A stretch of DNA of 49,027 nucleotides from Acidimicrobiia bacterium (GCA_022827265.1 JAJDTF010000045.1:1-49027); one strand, 5' to 3'. Counted from the first letter of the stretch, positions 19,518-29,713 are shown. A program made the numbers and translations. The notes: generated by a model not told the origin, from the letters alone.

Positions 19518-21053
19518 ATGAGCACCGCATTGGCCATCGCCGCCGACATCCGCTCGGGTGCCCGGCGCGCCGCCGACGTGCTCGACGACTTCCTCGGCCG
19601 CATCGAGACCCACGACGGCGACGTACACGCCTTCAACACGGTGACGGCCGAGCAGGCTCGCGCCGCTGCAGCGGCCATCGACGCGCTGGTCGACGAGGGC
19701 CGCGACCCCGGACCGCTGGCGGGCGTCCCCGTGGCCTTCAAGGACAACCTGTGCACGCGCGGCGTCGCCACCACCTGCTCATCGCGGATGCTCGAAGGCT
19801 GGCAGCCTCCCTACGACGCCACGGTCGTGCAGGCCATGACGGCCGCCGGTGCCGTGATGATCGGCAAGACCAATCTCGACGAGTTCGCCATGGGCAGCTC
19901 CACCGAGCACTCTGCCTTCGGCCCCACGCGCAATCCCTACGATCTCGGCCGGGTGCCGGGCGGCTCCAGCGGCGGCTCGGCTGCGGCGGTGGCCGCTGGC
20001 TTCGCGCCCCTGGCGCTGGGCTCCGATACCGGCGGCTCGATCCGCCAGCCCGCATCGCTGTGCGGCATCGTGGGCATCAAGCCCACCTACGGCCGGGTCA
20101 GCCGCTACGGGCTCGTGGCCTTCGCCAGCTCGTTCGACCAGATCGGCCCGTTCGCCACCGACGTTGCCGATGCCGCGCTCGCACTCGGGGTGATCAGCGG
20201 CCACGACCCCGCCGACAGCACGTCGATCCCCGCAGCCGTGCCCGACTTCGCGGCTGCGCTGGGACGCGGAGTCGACGGCTTGCGGGTGGGTGTCGTCAGC
20301 GAGATGACCGGGAGCGGCCGCAATCGTGCTGCGAACGGCGGCTCCCCGCCGGGAGATGCAGCAGGCGATGTGCTCGACGGGATCGACGCCGATGTGACCG
20401 AACGGGTGCTCGAGGCGGCAGACGCGCTCGCCGATGCCGGGGCGACCGTCGGCAGGGTCTCAGTGCCTGCGGTCACCTACGGCCTCACCGCGTACTACCT
20501 CATCGCACCCGCGGAGGCCTCGAGCAACCTGGCGCGCTACGACGGCACGCGCTACGGGCTGCGGGTGGACGGCGCTGATGTCGAGGAGATGAACCGCCTG
20601 ACTCGCCGGGCCGGCTTCGGCGACGAGGTCAAGGCACGCATCATGCTGGGCACGTTCGCCCTCAGCGCCGGCTACTACGACGCCTACTACGGCAAGGCCC
20701 AGCGGGTCCGCATGCTCACCCGGCGTGACTTCGACGCCGCCTATGCCGACTTCGACGTGCTGCTGTCGCCTACCTCGCCCTGCGTGGCGTTCCGCTTCGG
20801 TGAACGCGCTGACCCCATGACCATGTACCGGTGCGACACCTGCACCATCCCGTCGAATCTCTCGGGCGATCCGGCCATGTCGGTGCCGTTCGGGACCGGA
20901 GCGGACGATCTGCCGGTGGGCGTGCAGGTCATGGCCCCAGCGCTGGGGGAGGAGACGATGCTGACGGTCGCCGCCGCGCTGGAGCGTGCCGCGCCGCCGC
21001 TGCCGGGGCCGCCGCTGGCTGGTGTCGCCGGCTCGACAGGGGCACGGACCTGA
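19518..21053 (+). CDS. gatA: Asp-tRNA(Asn)/Glu-tRNA(Gln) amidotransferase subunit A
   Basis: GatA is the amidase subunit that releases ammonia from glutamine for transamidation of mischarged tRNA. The 511 residues carry the amidase-signature catalytic triad: Lys75 (GVPVAFKDN), cis-Ser150 ([12 protein letters not shown]) and nucleophile Ser174 ([12 protein letters not shown]). A short Gly/Asn/Pro-rich insert (around 265-280, [18 protein letters not shown]) is unusual but lies on the surface side of the fold. It follows gatC by about 90 bases and precedes gatB. Confidence 0.95.
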   Translation: MSTALAIAADIRSGARRAADVLDDFLGRIETHDGDVHAFNTVTAEQARAAAAAIDALVDEGRDPGPLAGVPVAFKDNLCTRGVATTCSSRMLEGWQPPYDATVVQAMTAAGAVMIGKTNLDEFAMGSSTEHSAFGPTRNPYDLGRVPGGSSGGSAAAVAAGFAPLALGSDTGGSIRQPASLCGIVGIKPTYGRVSRYGLVAFASSFDQIGPFATDVADAALALGVISGHDPADSTSIPAAVPDFAAALGRGVDGLRVGVVSEMTGSGRNRAANGGSPPGDAAGDVLDGIDADVTERVLEAADALADAGATVGRVSVPAVTYGLTAYYLIAPAEASSNLARYDGTRYGLRVDGADVEEMNRLTRRAGFGDEVKARIMLGTFALSAGYYDAYYGKAQRVRMLTRRDFDAAYADFDVLLSPTSPCVAFRFGERADPMTMYRCDTCTIPSNLSGDPAMSVPFGTGADDLPVGVQVMAPALGEETMLTVAAALERAAPPLPGPPLAGVAGSTGART

Positions 21054-21120
21054 TGGCCCGGCGTGCGCTCGGTGCGGCCTGGCGCTCGCGACCGGCCCGG
21101 CTCGATACGAGGGTCACGTG

Positions 21121-22602
21121 ATGGCGGCGAGCTGGGAGATCGTGGTCGGGCTCGAGGTCCATGTCGAGCTGGCGACCGACACGAAGCTGTTCTCCGCTGC
21201 TCCCAGCCGCTTCGGCGACGAACCGAACACCAATGTCACGCCCGTCTGCTTGGGCCTGCCCGGCTCGCTGCCCGTGCTGAATCGCCGCGCCGTCGAACTG
21301 GCCATGGCGGTGGGTCTCGCGCTCAACTGCGAGATCCGGCCGTCGGTGTTTCACCGCAAGAACTACTTCTATCCCGACATGCCGAAGGACTACCAAGTCA
21401 GCCAGTACGACCAGCCGATCTGCTCTGACGGGTGGCTCGACGTGCCGGGCGGCAGCCGCATCGGAATCGAGCGGGCGCACCTGGAGGAGGACGCCGGCAA
21501 GACGACGCACCTGGGAGGCGCGGACGGCCGCATCCACGGGGCCGTGGGCGCGCTCGTCGACTACAACCGGGCGGGCACACCGCTGCTCGAGATCGTCTCG
21601 CGGCCCGACATCGACTCGGCGGCCGAGGCCAGCGCGTACGTCGAGGAGCTGCGGGCGATCCTGCTGGCGCTCGGCGCATCCGACGCTCGTCTCGAAGAGG
21701 GCTCGATGCGCGTCGACGCGAACATCAGCGTGCGGCCCGCCGGCTCAGGCGAGTTGCGCACCCGTTGCGAAGTGAAGAACCTCAACTCGCTGCGGTCGCT
21801 GCGGAACGCCATCGACTACGAGGCCCGGCGCCACATCGATCTGTATGCCGCGGGCGATGTCCCTGTCCAGGAAACACGGCACTGGTCTGAAGACGGGCGC
21901 ACGCACTCGCTGCGCTCCAAGGAAGAGGCCGACGACTACCGCTACTTCCCCGAGCCCGACCTCGTGCCGCTGGCACCCGACGACGAATGGATCGCCCAGG
22001 TCCGCGCCGCCATGCCCGAACTGCCCGCATCACAGCGGGCACGCCTGCACGAATGCGGTGCCGAGGCCGAAGATGCCCAGGTCATCGTGGGCCGCGGCCT
22101 GGCACCGGTGGTGCTGGGCGCGGTCGATGCGGGAGCTGATGCCAAGCGCACGGTGACCCACGCGGTGCAGAACCTGGCGCTCGACGGCGCTGAGCTCCTC
22201 GATGCCGACAGGCTGGCCTCGCTGGTCAACTTGGAGACCTCGGGCCAGCTCACTGCCACCCAAGCCAAGACCGTCCTGGTGGAGATGTGCGCCCGCTCCG
22301 TCGCAGCGCTGCACGCTGCCCCGGCCGAGGCTGACTTCCCATCCGATTCGGCCAGCGCTGCTGCTCGCGCCCTCGACCCGGCTGCCATAGCAGCGGAACT
22401 GGGCTTCGAGGCCATGGCCGACCATGAGCTGGAAGCTCTAGTCGATCAGGCCATCGCGGACAGCCCCGAAGCGTGGGAGAAGTTCTGCGCCGGCGAGGCC
22501 AAGGTGGCCGGCGTGTTCGTGGGAGCAGTGATGAAGGCCACCCGCGGACAGGCCGACGGTCAAGCCGTCACCCAGCTCCTCGCTCAGCGACGCGACGCCT
22601 GA
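21121..22602 (+). CDS. gatB: Asp-tRNA(Asn)/Glu-tRNA(Gln) amidotransferase subunit B
   Basis: GatB binds the mischarged tRNA and uses ATP to activate the side-chain carboxylate for amidation. From ATG 21121 there are 493 residues. The N-terminus WEIVVGLEVHVEL, the segment RKNYFYPDMPKDYQVSQYDQPI and the kinase-like EDAGKTTH...DYNRAGTPLLEIVS are diagnostic. The C-terminal YqeY-like helical tail ends VAGVFVGAVMKATRGQADG. It completes the gatCAB cluster. Glutaminyl- and/or asparaginyl-tRNA are thus probably made indirectly. Confidence 0.95.
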   Translation: MAASWEIVVGLEVHVELATDTKLFSAAPSRFGDEPNTNVTPVCLGLPGSLPVLNRRAVELAMAVGLALNCEIRPSVFHRKNYFYPDMPKDYQVSQYDQPICSDGWLDVPGGSRIGIERAHLEEDAGKTTHLGGADGRIHGAVGALVDYNRAGTPLLEIVSRPDIDSAAEASAYVEELRAILLALGASDARLEEGSMRVDANISVRPAGSGELRTRCEVKNLNSLRSLRNAIDYEARRHIDLYAAGDVPVQETRHWSEDGRTHSLRSKEEADDYRYFPEPDLVPLAPDDEWIAQVRAAMPELPASQRARLHECGAEAEDAQVIVGRGLAPVVLGAVDAGADAKRTVTHAVQNLALDGAELLDADRLASLVNLETSGQLTATQAKTVLVEMCARSVAALHAAPAEADFPSDSASAAARALDPAAIAAELGFEAMADHELEALVDQAIADSPEAWEKFCAGEAKVAGVFVGAVMKATRGQADGQAVTQLLAQRRDA

Positions 22603-22702
22603 GCCCCCCGTCAGTTCCACACCCCTGGGCATCGGCCATGTCCCGACGCACGACGACGATTCGGGCGGCTTCGTTGTCGCGATTGAGACAGAACAACGAT
22701 GA

Positions 22703-23062
22703 CGGCGGCACATCAGCTCGCTCGCGGATCGCCATGAAGGCCTCGACGTCACCTTGGCCCAATCGCGAATGCTCTACACGGTCAACTCGCTCAATGGCGC
22801 CCAGGTCAGCCAGATTGCCGAACGCCTCGACTTGGATCTCGCTTACACCAGTCGCATCCTCGGCACACTTGAGGATGAGCAGCTGCTGCAGCGGACGATC
22901 TCGTCGCAGGACCGGCGCCAACGAGAAGTCGCGCTCACACCCGAGATCGCAGCACTGCCAGACTTCGAGGGCGCCTTCGACGCCGACCGGCTGACCGCTG
23001 ATGGCTGCGAGGTACTGTTCGCCACCGACAGCGCCGAGATCGAATTCTGGTTCAACACATGA
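22703..23062 (+). pseudogene. MarR-type regulator fragment
   Basis: The frame contains a recognisable MarR winged helix: LAQSRMLYTVNSLNGAQVSQIAERLDLDLAYTSRILGTLEDEQLLQRTISSQDRRQREVALTP. It has no ATG or GTG start before the DNA-binding part, and a stop at 22700-22702 closes it upstream. Only TTG 22754 is available and would remove the first helix. A second frame from ATG 22638 may hold the displaced N-terminus, which suggests a frameshift. After the wing, the dimerisation helix is replaced by a short unrelated tail ending EFWFNT. It is probably inactive. Confidence 0.45.
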
Positions 23063-23254
23063 CGTCGCCCTGTGCTTGGCCACCGCAATCCTGATCACCG
23101 CACGCCTCATCGACCACCGCAATCGCTGGCAGCGCAACGCACCAACACACCTGCTCGCTCGGGTCTCACCGCGCGAGCGGTGGGCCGTCGGGTTGTCCAC
23201 GGCGGTCGTATCCTCGCGCGCAGACTCCGCCAGTACGGCTTTTGAGCGTGGACC

Positions 23255-24475
23255 ATGAACCGGACCGACTTGCAGCAGCTGATTGCAGGCGGCGAGAACT
23301 CGCGCGTCGAGTTCAAGCGGGACGACATCCGGCCAGCGGCGCTCGCTTCAGAGATCGGCGCGTTGCTCAACCATGAAGGCGGCTGCGTGCTGCTGGGCGT
23401 GGAGGACGACGGCTCGGTGACGGGGTTGAGTCGCGAGTCGCACCGCGCAGAGGAATGGGCGATGCAGACGGCCAGAGACCACCTGCAACCGCCGGTCATT
23501 CCGAGCTGGGAGGTGGCGGAATGGTCGGCAGGCACGCAGGTGGGGATCGTCAGCGTGCCGTCCAGCGCCCCCGACAAGCCCTACAAAGTGAGGCAGGGCA
23601 ACACGTGGGTGACCAAAGTCAGGGTTGGCACCACCACGCGCGACGCGAGCCGTGAGGAAGAGCAACGTTTGTACCAGCGGTCGGGCGGCTTGCGCTACGG
23701 AATCAAGCCCGTGCTTGGCACCTCGCCCCTCGATCTCGACTCGCGTCGGTTGCTGGACTACTTCGGAAGGGTGCGCGGCGACAGCGAGGTGCCCGAGCCC
23801 GACAGTCCGCAGTGGTTTGCCTTGCTGCGCAATCTGGAATTGGCCGTCGAGATCGACGGTGCCACGTATGCAACTGTCGACGGCATGCTGCTGTTCGGGC
23901 CGCAGGCGGGCCGCTTCGTGCCGCAGTCCGGGGTGCGGGCGATCTGCTACCCGGGTTCGGTCCCGGACTATGCGGCGCGGGCAGATGAGGACATTCGCGG
24001 GCCGTTGGTGCCGCTCGGCGGCGCCAACGACATCATCTACGAGATCGGCCTGGCGGATCGCGCGTGGGACTTCGTCCGTCGCAATACCGAGGTGACATCG
24101 CATCTGGACGGCGCACGAAGAATCGATCGCTGGGACTACCCCGAGGCGGCCGTTCGAGAGATCGTGGTGAATGCACTGGCTCACCGCGACTACAGCATCG
24201 CAGGTACGGATGTGTTGCTCGCCATTTTCGACGACCGCCTCGAAGTGCGCAGCCCAGGTCGTCTGCCGAACTCGGTCACCGACGAAGCGATCAAGTCGGG
24301 CGTGCGCTATGCCCGCAACCAGACGCTCGTCAACTTCTTGCGTGACTATCGCTACGTCGACGCCCGTGGCATGGGCATCCTGCACAAGGTGATCCCCGCC
24401 ATGGCTGCCCATAACGGCAGCGAACCCGAATTCATCGCTGACGAGCACAGCCTCACCGTCCGTCTCTGGAAGTAG
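23255..24475 (+). CDS. AlbA_2/Schlafen-type ATP-binding protein, putative regulator
   Basis: The 406 residues combine an N-terminal AlbA_2 (Schlafen-like) domain (about 5-135: ENSRVEFKRDD, then GALLNHEGGCVLLGVEDDG) with a C-terminal GHKL-type ATP-binding segment (about 295-345: AVREIVVNALAHRDY, then LEVRSPGRLPNSVT). Such proteins are annotated as transcriptional regulators or as defence-associated putative helicases, and no biochemical role is established. The ATG is at 23255. It follows a decayed MarR gene and converges on the MATE gene with only 9 bases between the stops. Confidence 0.8.
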   Translation: MNRTDLQQLIAGGENSRVEFKRDDIRPAALASEIGALLNHEGGCVLLGVEDDGSVTGLSRESHRAEEWAMQTARDHLQPPVIPSWEVAEWSAGTQVGIVSVPSSAPDKPYKVRQGNTWVTKVRVGTTTRDASREEEQRLYQRSGGLRYGIKPVLGTSPLDLDSRRLLDYFGRVRGDSEVPEPDSPQWFALLRNLELAVEIDGATYATVDGMLLFGPQAGRFVPQSGVRAICYPGSVPDYAARADEDIRGPLVPLGGANDIIYEIGLADRAWDFVRRNTEVTSHLDGARRIDRWDYPEAAVREIVVNALAHRDYSIAGTDVLLAIFDDRLEVRSPGRLPNSVTDEAIKSGVRYARNQTLVNFLRDYRYVDARGMGILHKVIPAMAAHNGSEPEFIADEHSLTVRLWK

Positions 24476-24484
24476 CGCCGGCGC

Positions 24485-25795
24485 TCAGTCCTCGCCGGTG
24501 CGCAGCCAGGCATCGCCCCGGAAGCGAATCCACTGTGGCGCAGCGCGGAAGAACATGAACAGGGTGAGCGCCACCCACAGCCAGCCGATGCCCAGATCGA
24601 AGATGCGCACCGCGCCGCCGACGATGGCGAATCCCGCCGCGGCGCCGGCCATCGCCTTTGCCAGGAAGCCCAGGTCGCCGGCGCCGATGAAGATGCCGTC
24701 GAAGGCGAAGGCGGCGGCATTGATGGGCTGCGCGACGGCCACGAACAGCAGGATGAAACCGCTGAGCGCGACGACAGCGGGGTCGTTGCTGAAGATCGAC
24801 GCCAGCGGTCCGCGCAGCAGCACGAGAAACAGCCCGAACACCGCGCTGAGCTGGATGCTCATGCCGATCATGCGGACGCTGGCCGCGCGAGCCACGTCCG
24901 GGCGGCTGGCACCGAGTTCCTTGGCCACCATGGCCTGACCTGCGATCGCCACTGCGTCGAGGGCGAGCGAGAAGAACGACCAGACCTGCACGCCGATCTC
25001 GTGCGATGCCACCTCGGTGGTGCCGATACGCGCTGCGAACACGGCGGCCAGCACGAACGCGCCCCGCAGCGACGCCGTGCGCACGAACATCTGGGCGCCG
25101 ACACGGGCGTAACGCCAGGCCGCGGCCCCAACGAGCCGCAGCCGTGCCCCGACCGCCCGAACGTGACGATGGACAGCGACGGCGAACGCCACGGCGCCAC
25201 CCCACTGCGCGATGACCGTCGACCAGGCCGCGCCGGCGATGCCCATGTCGAGCTCGAACACCAGCACGAGCTCGATTCCCAGGTTCCCTGCCGCTGAAGC
25301 CACGGCGATCACGAGGGGGGTGACCGTGTCCTGGGTGCCCCGCAGGTAGCCCGTGGCCGCCATGCCCGCCAGCAACGCGGTAAAGCCGATGAGGCTGATC
25401 CTCAGGTACGTCAGCGCGTGGTCGGCGACTTCGGGGGTCGGGTCGAACACGCCGACGAGAGGGCCCGAGCCGGCCCACATGCCCAAGCTGAACACCACGC
25501 CCAACCCGATCGACAGCCACATGCCGGCGATGCCCTGTTCGGCCGCTCGGCGCAGCGATCCGGCACCCACCAGCCGGCCGACGAGGCCGGTCGTGCCGTA
25601 CGCGAGGAAGATCAGGATTGCGTGGGCACTGAGCAGGATGGCCGATGCGATCGCAAGCCCGGCGAGTTCGGGCGTGCCGAGCCTTCCGACGATCGCCCTG
25701 TCGGTGAGCACGTACAGCGGCTCGGCGATGAGCGCGCCGAACGCCGGCACTGCGAGCAGCAGGATCTCACGGTCGTAGACCGTGCGTCGAAACAC
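24485..25795 (-). CDS. MATE family efflux transporter
   Basis: MATE/DinF proteins export organic cations or drugs in exchange for sodium or protons. The 436 residues contain about 12 hydrophobic helices in two related halves. The N-terminal half reads LAVPAFGALIAEPLYVLTDRAIVGRLGTPELAGLAIAS, where EPLYVLTDRAIVG is typical of the DinF branch. The second-half equivalent is EIGVQVWSFFSLALDAVAIAGQAMVAKELG. The substrate cannot be predicted. It lies just upstream of, and on the same strand as, no obvious regulator. Confidence 0.88.
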   Translation of the reverse strand: MFRRTVYDREILLLAVPAFGALIAEPLYVLTDRAIVGRLGTPELAGLAIASAILLSAHAILIFLAYGTTGLVGRLVGAGSLRRAAEQGIAGMWLSIGLGVVFSLGMWAGSGPLVGVFDPTPEVADHALTYLRISLIGFTALLAGMAATGYLRGTQDTVTPLVIAVASAAGNLGIELVLVFELDMGIAGAAWSTVIAQWGGAVAFAVAVHRHVRAVGARLRLVGAAAWRYARVGAQMFVRTASLRGAFVLAAVFAARIGTTEVASHEIGVQVWSFFSLALDAVAIAGQAMVAKELGASRPDVARAASVRMIGMSIQLSAVFGLFLVLLRGPLASIFSNDPAVVALSGFILLFVAVAQPINAAAFAFDGIFIGAGDLGFLAKAMAGAAAGFAIVGGAVRIFDLGIGWLWVALTLFMFFRAAPQWIRFRGDAWLRTGED

Positions 25796-25829
25796 GGCTA
25801 CGTCTCAGACCCGGTCGGTGCTGCGTGCG

Positions 25830-27173
25830 TCATCCGGCGAGGCGCCACACGCCGGTCTCGATGTCGATCACGTACAGCTCGCCGGCGGTGTCCACACCGA
25901 AGCCGACCGGCCGGGGAGTGCTGACGCCGAGACTCCACACCTCATCGGGCGCGGTGCCGGGCTGCACGGCGACCGCGTAGATGTCGCCCCCGCACAGATC
26001 GGCGAACACGTAGCGCCCTGTCAGCCAGTCCAGCTCGCTGCCGCGGTAGACATGCCCGCCGATGACCGCGCAGAGGCCGCGTCCGTGCCGGTACTCGAAG
26101 TCGGGCTCGCGGTGGTTGTCCAGTTCGGCACCGACGAAGCGCCGGCTGCCTTCGTAGGCATTCCAGCCCAGGTTGGCACCGCCCTCATCGAGGCCGAGCA
26201 CCGTGACCTCTTCCATGCACTGCTGGCCGACATCGGAGATCCACAACGTGCTGGTCGCCTCGTCGAGCGACATGCGGAACGGGTTGCGTGCTCCGTAGGC
26301 CCAGATGTGCGGATCGCTGCTTGGTCCCAGATCGGGGTTGTCGGGCGCCGGTGTCAAGCGCCAGTCGCCGGGATCGGCACTGCTGGCGCCCTCGACGGCG
26401 AATCGCAGCACAGCCCCGAGCGGGGTGGCGAGATTCTGGCCGTGATGGCGCGGATCGCCGAGGCCGCCGCCGTCGCCGAACGACACGTAGAGCAGGCCGT
26501 CCGGATCGAACAGCAGATCGCCGCCGTTGTGCTGTGCATTGGTCTGCTTCACCTCCAGCACATCGGCGTAGCGGCCTTCCAGTGTCGTTCGATCCGCGCT
26601 CGGCGTCAGCACGGTGAGCACGCTCGACCCGTGGCGGTCAGTGCGGTTGATCCACAGCCGCCCGTCGGGGCCCAGTGTCATGCCCACGAGGCCTTGGTCG
26701 TGCTCGGCCGCCGTGTTCGAGGAGAAATCGGCAACAGGTTCAGTGCTGATGACCGCACCGAAGTCGCGGCCGGCTTGGGCTGCGAAGTCGGGTGCAAATC
26801 GCCAGATGCGACCCCGGCGATCGCCCACGAATCCGCCGCCTGAGGCGCCGGCGCTGTCGAAGACCATCGCCGTCGCCTCGGTCAGATCGATGTACGGCAC
26901 CAGTCTCACGGAGAGACCCGACGCCGCTGCGCCCAGCGGAACAGCACCCAATTCGGTCAGCCCCTGCGGGCAAGGCGTGTTGGATGCGATGTACTCGGGT
27001 GTCTGCGCCAGCGGCAGCGTCGTGGTCGGCTCAGGCACCGCGGTTGCAGTGGCGCCCGAGGGATTGCCGATCACCGGTCCTGTGCTGTCGTCGACGCCGG
27101 AACACCCGGCGGCAGCCCCGGTCGTCATCGCCACTGCGCAGGCCACGAGGCTGAACAGCCGTCTGCGGGACAC
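25830..27173 (-). CDS. PQQ-type glucose/sorbosone dehydrogenase-like lipoprotein
   Basis: The GTG at 27173 gives 447 residues with an Arg-rich start, a hydrophobic stretch and a lipobox, AAAGC, suggesting an exported lipoprotein. The body is a six-bladed beta-propeller of the GSDH family: GLVGMTLGPDG, HNGGDLLFDPDGLLYVSFGDGG, AYGARNPFRMSLDEATSTLWISDVGQ, NLGWNAYEG. The HNGG, R-N-P-F and DVGQ motifs match PQQ-dependent aldose sugar dehydrogenases. The in-frame extension to 27293 reads into the ilvB promoter region and is rejected. The natural substrate is unknown. Confidence 0.82.
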   Translation of the reverse strand: MSRRRLFSLVACAVAMTTGAAAGCSGVDDSTGPVIGNPSGATATAVPEPTTTLPLAQTPEYIASNTPCPQGLTELGAVPLGAAASGLSVRLVPYIDLTEATAMVFDSAGASGGGFVGDRRGRIWRFAPDFAAQAGRDFGAVISTEPVADFSSNTAAEHDQGLVGMTLGPDGRLWINRTDRHGSSVLTVLTPSADRTTLEGRYADVLEVKQTNAQHNGGDLLFDPDGLLYVSFGDGGGLGDPRHHGQNLATPLGAVLRFAVEGASSADPGDWRLTPAPDNPDLGPSSDPHIWAYGARNPFRMSLDEATSTLWISDVGQQCMEEVTVLGLDEGGANLGWNAYEGSRRFVGAELDNHREPDFEYRHGRGLCAVIGGHVYRGSELDWLTGRYVFADLCGGDIYAVAVQPGTAPDEVWSLGVSTPRPVGFGVDTAGELYVIDIETGVWRLAG

Positions 27174-27240
27174 CCGGTCAATGTACGCCCGCTCGGCGTT
27201 CTGAGGGCCTGATTTCGGGTGCCAGCGGGCGCGCCCAAGG

Positions 27241-27269
27241 TTGTGGCTGCCCGACGGGCACGACAGAAT
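27241..27269 (+). promoter_or_regulatory. Putative ilvB leader promoter
   Basis: TTGTGG (27241-27246) and CAGAAT (27264-27269) are separated by 17 bases. A start 7 bases past the -10 would fall on the A of the leader-peptide ATG at 27276, giving a leaderless transcript. The spacing is ideal, but the match to consensus is only moderate. Confidence 0.4.
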
Positions 27270-27275
27270 GAACCG

Positions 27276-27326
27276 ATGCGCACGCCAGCACACTTGCTTG
27301 AGTGCACCTTGGGGGTACTTGTCTAG
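27276..27326 (+). CDS. Branched-chain amino acid leader peptide
   Basis: A 16-codon frame encodes MRTPAHLLECTLGVLV and ends in TAG. It has four Leu and two Val codons, including a terminal Val-Leu-Val run, and lies about 25 bases upstream of an intrinsic terminator that itself precedes ilvB. This is the layout of ribosome-mediated attenuation: stalling at scarce charged Leu or Val tRNA would alter folding of the following hairpins. No Shine-Dalgarno is needed if the transcript starts at the ATG. Confidence 0.7.
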   Translation: MRTPAHLLECTLGVLV

Positions 27327-27382
27327 GCGAGCCCGTCTCGACGCGCTCGCCCTGCCTCCCGCTCGGGAGGCAGTTTTGTTTG
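27326..27382 (+). terminator. ilvB attenuator hairpins
   Basis: GGCGAGC (27326-27332) can pair with GCTCGCC (27345-27351). It is followed immediately by a perfect 9-bp stem, CTGCCTCCC (27352-27360) / GGGAGGCAG (27365-27373), with the loop GCTC and then TTTTGTTTG. The second hairpin is a canonical intrinsic terminator, and the first begins at the leader-peptide stop codon. It stands 37 bases before the ilvB ATG, so read-through must be regulated. Confidence 0.75.
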
Positions 27383-27410
27383 TGGACCCAGACTGTTCAG
27401 GAGAGAATCG

Positions 27411-29165
27411 ATGGAGCTGACCGGCGCTCAGGCCTTGATGCGAAGCCTCGAGATGAGCGGTGTCGAGGTGATGTTCGGCCTGCCCGGCGGGGCAATCCTC
27501 CCGGTCTACGACCCTGTACTCGACTCACCGATCCGCCACGTGCTTGTTCGCCATGAACAAGGCGCCGGTCACATGGCGCAGGGCTACGCGCACGTCACGG
27601 GCAAGCCGGGCGTGGCAATGGTCACGAGCGGTCCGGCGGCCACCAACATCGTGACGCCGCTGTGCGACGCCTTCATGGACTCGATCCCGATGGTTGTCGT
27701 GACCGGCCAGGTCGCCATGTCGGCGATCGGCTCGGACGCCTTCCAGGAGTGCGACACCACCGGCATCACCATGGCGGTCACCAAGCACAACTACCTGGTC
27801 ACCGATGCTGCCGACATCCCGCGCATCGTGGCCGAAGCGTTTCACATCGCCACCACGGGCCGCCCCGGCCCCGTGCTGATCGACCTGCCCAAGGACATCA
27901 GCAACGAGATGATGACCTGGTACTGGCCCGACGGCGTGGAGCTGCCGGGTTACCGGCCTCGCAGCGGGGTCGATCCGGCCGCCATCGCCGAGGCGGCTGC
28001 GCTCATCCGCACTGCCCAGCGGCCGGTGATCTACGCGGGCGGCGGTCTGCTGAAGGCCCGCGCTGCAGAGGCGCTGCGCGAGTTCGCCGAGATGTGCGAC
28101 ATTCATGTGGTCACCACGCTGATGGCCCGGGGCGTGTTCCCCGACCGTCACCCGCTCTGCCTCGGCATGCCCGGCATGCACGGCAATTACTCGGCGGTGA
28201 CGGCGATGCAGCAGGCAGACCTGCTCATCAACCTTGGTGCACGCTTTGACGACAGGGTCACCGGCAATCCTGCACATTTCGCCCCCGGCGCCAAGGTCAT
28301 CCATGTCGACATCGACCCGGCCGAGCACGGCAAGGTGCGTGTACCCGATGTGGCGATCGTCGGCGACGCCCGGTTGGCGGTCGAGGCGCTGATTGCAGCG
28401 CTGCGACCGGCTGACGGCAGCGACACCACGGCTGCGACGGCGGATCGGTCGGCATGGAAGTCGACCATTTCTGGCTGGCAAGAGCAGTACCCGCTGCAAT
28501 ACGACCAGCCGTCGAGCGGCCATCCGCTCAAGCCGCAGTACGTGGTGGAGCAGCTGCGAGACAACACGCCCGACGACACGATCGTTGTGGCGGGCGTGGG
28601 GCAGCACCAGATGTGGGCAAGCCAGTACTGGAAGTTCGACTACCCCTACACCTGGGTCAACTCAGGCGGCCTCGGCACCATGGGCTTCGCCGTGCCAGCA
28701 GCCATCGGCGCCAAAGTGGGCCAGCCCGACCGGACGGTGTGGGCTGTCGACGGCGACGGCTGCTTCCAGATGACGGCGCAGGAGCTGATCTCGGCGAGCG
28801 CCGAGAACATCCCGGTGAAGGTGGCCATCCTGAACAACGCTTACCTCGGCATGGTGCGCCAGTGGCAGGAGCTGTTCTACGCGGAGCGCTACAGCGAGGT
28901 GTACCTCAGCGCCGATCATCCCGACTACGTGGGTTGGGCTGAGGCCATGGGATGCGCTGGCATCCGCGTCGAATCGGCTGAGGAAGTGGTGCCCGCGATC
29001 ACCAAGGCGAACTCGATCGACGACCGCCCCGTGGTGATCGATTTCCGGGTTGACACCGAGGAGAAGGTGTACCCGATGGTGCCCGCCGGCGGCTCCAACG
29101 ATGACATCATCCTGGGTCCCGAGGGTGACGCCGACGCTGTCCTCAAGGGCTCGGCGCCGTCGTGA
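27411..29165 (+). CDS. ilvB: Acetolactate synthase large subunit
   Basis: The enzyme condenses pyruvate with pyruvate or 2-oxobutyrate in valine/leucine and isoleucine synthesis. The 584 residues start at ATG 27411 after GGAGAG. The catalytic glutamate is Glu49 in [18 protein letters not shown]- and substrate-binding regions follow. The ThDP-magnesium motif is [29 protein letters not shown]. The gene is the first of ilvBNC, and its TGA overlaps the GTG of ilvN. Confidence 0.96.
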   Translation: MELTGAQALMRSLEMSGVEVMFGLPGGAILPVYDPVLDSPIRHVLVRHEQGAGHMAQGYAHVTGKPGVAMVTSGPAATNIVTPLCDAFMDSIPMVVVTGQVAMSAIGSDAFQECDTTGITMAVTKHNYLVTDAADIPRIVAEAFHIATTGRPGPVLIDLPKDISNEMMTWYWPDGVELPGYRPRSGVDPAAIAEAAALIRTAQRPVIYAGGGLLKARAAEALREFAEMCDIHVVTTLMARGVFPDRHPLCLGMPGMHGNYSAVTAMQQADLLINLGARFDDRVTGNPAHFAPGAKVIHVDIDPAEHGKVRVPDVAIVGDARLAVEALIAALRPADGSDTTAATADRSAWKSTISGWQEQYPLQYDQPSSGHPLKPQYVVEQLRDNTPDDTIVVAGVGQHQMWASQYWKFDYPYTWVNSGGLGTMGFAVPAAIGAKVGQPDRTVWAVDGDGCFQMTAQELISASAENIPVKVAILNNAYLGMVRQWQELFYAERYSEVYLSADHPDYVGWAEAMGCAGIRVESAEEVVPAITKANSIDDRPVVIDFRVDTEEKVYPMVPAGGSNDDIILGPEGDADAVLKGSAPS

Positions 29166-29713
29166 GCGGCGCGCAAGGCGATGGCGCCGTCGTGAGCCAC
29201 GCGCAGGAGCCCGACCTTCACATCTTCGCGGCCATCGTCGAGAACAAGTTCGGCGTGCTGGCGCGCGTCGCCGGGCTGTTCAGCCGTCGAGGCTTCAACA
29301 TCTTCTCCCTGGCGGTCGCACCGACCGACGATCCCGCCTACAGCCGCATCACCATCGTCGTCGACGTCCACAACACCGACGTGACCCAGATCGCGAAGCA
29401 GCTCGACAAGCTGATCAACGTGATCAACATCAGCGAGCTCCACCCGTCCGACTCGGTCGAACGCGAGTTGATGCTGGCCCGCGTCGGGGCGGTGGATCTC
29501 GCGGCGGTTGTCGATGTCATCTCCGAATACGGCGGCGAGGTGCTCGATCACACCGACGACGAGGCGATCGTGAGCGTCAGCGCCCATCCCGATCGGCTCG
29601 ACCGCTGCGAGCGCCAATTGCGCCCCTTCGGCCTGCATGTGCTGCAGCGCACCGGGCGCATTGCGCTGCGAGCGCTCGATGCCAGCGAGCCCGCAGTCGG
29701 CATGGCGAGCTAA
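29162..29713 (+). CDS. ilvN: Acetolactate synthase small (regulatory) subunit
   Basis: IlvN binds valine and feedback-regulates IlvB. The 183-residue product (GTG start, overlapping ilvB as GTGA) has an N-terminal ACT domain from about residue 20 ([28 protein letters not shown]...[10 protein letters not shown]) and a C-terminal regulatory domain beginning near [10 protein letters not shown] start at the second GTG (29192) would remove 10 poorly conserved residues. The length is normal for actinobacterial IlvN/IlvH. Confidence 0.94.
   Translation: MSGAQGDGAVVSHAQEPDLHIFAAIVENKFGVLARVAGLFSRRGFNIFSLAVAPTDDPAYSRITIVVDVHNTDVTQIAKQLDKLINVINISELHPSDSVERELMLARVGAVDLAAVVDVISEYGGEVLDHTDDEAIVSVSAHPDRLDRCERQLRPFGLHVLQRTGRIALRALDASEPAVGMAS

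Noticed and set aside
23348-24448. 366-codon minus-strand ORF
   Set aside because: It lies opposite the AlbA_2-type gene, whose motifs are clear.
24474-24485. 12-bp palindrome AGCGCCGGCGCT between convergent stops
   Set aside because: It is too short and has no U-tract. Such palindromes are frequent at this GC content.
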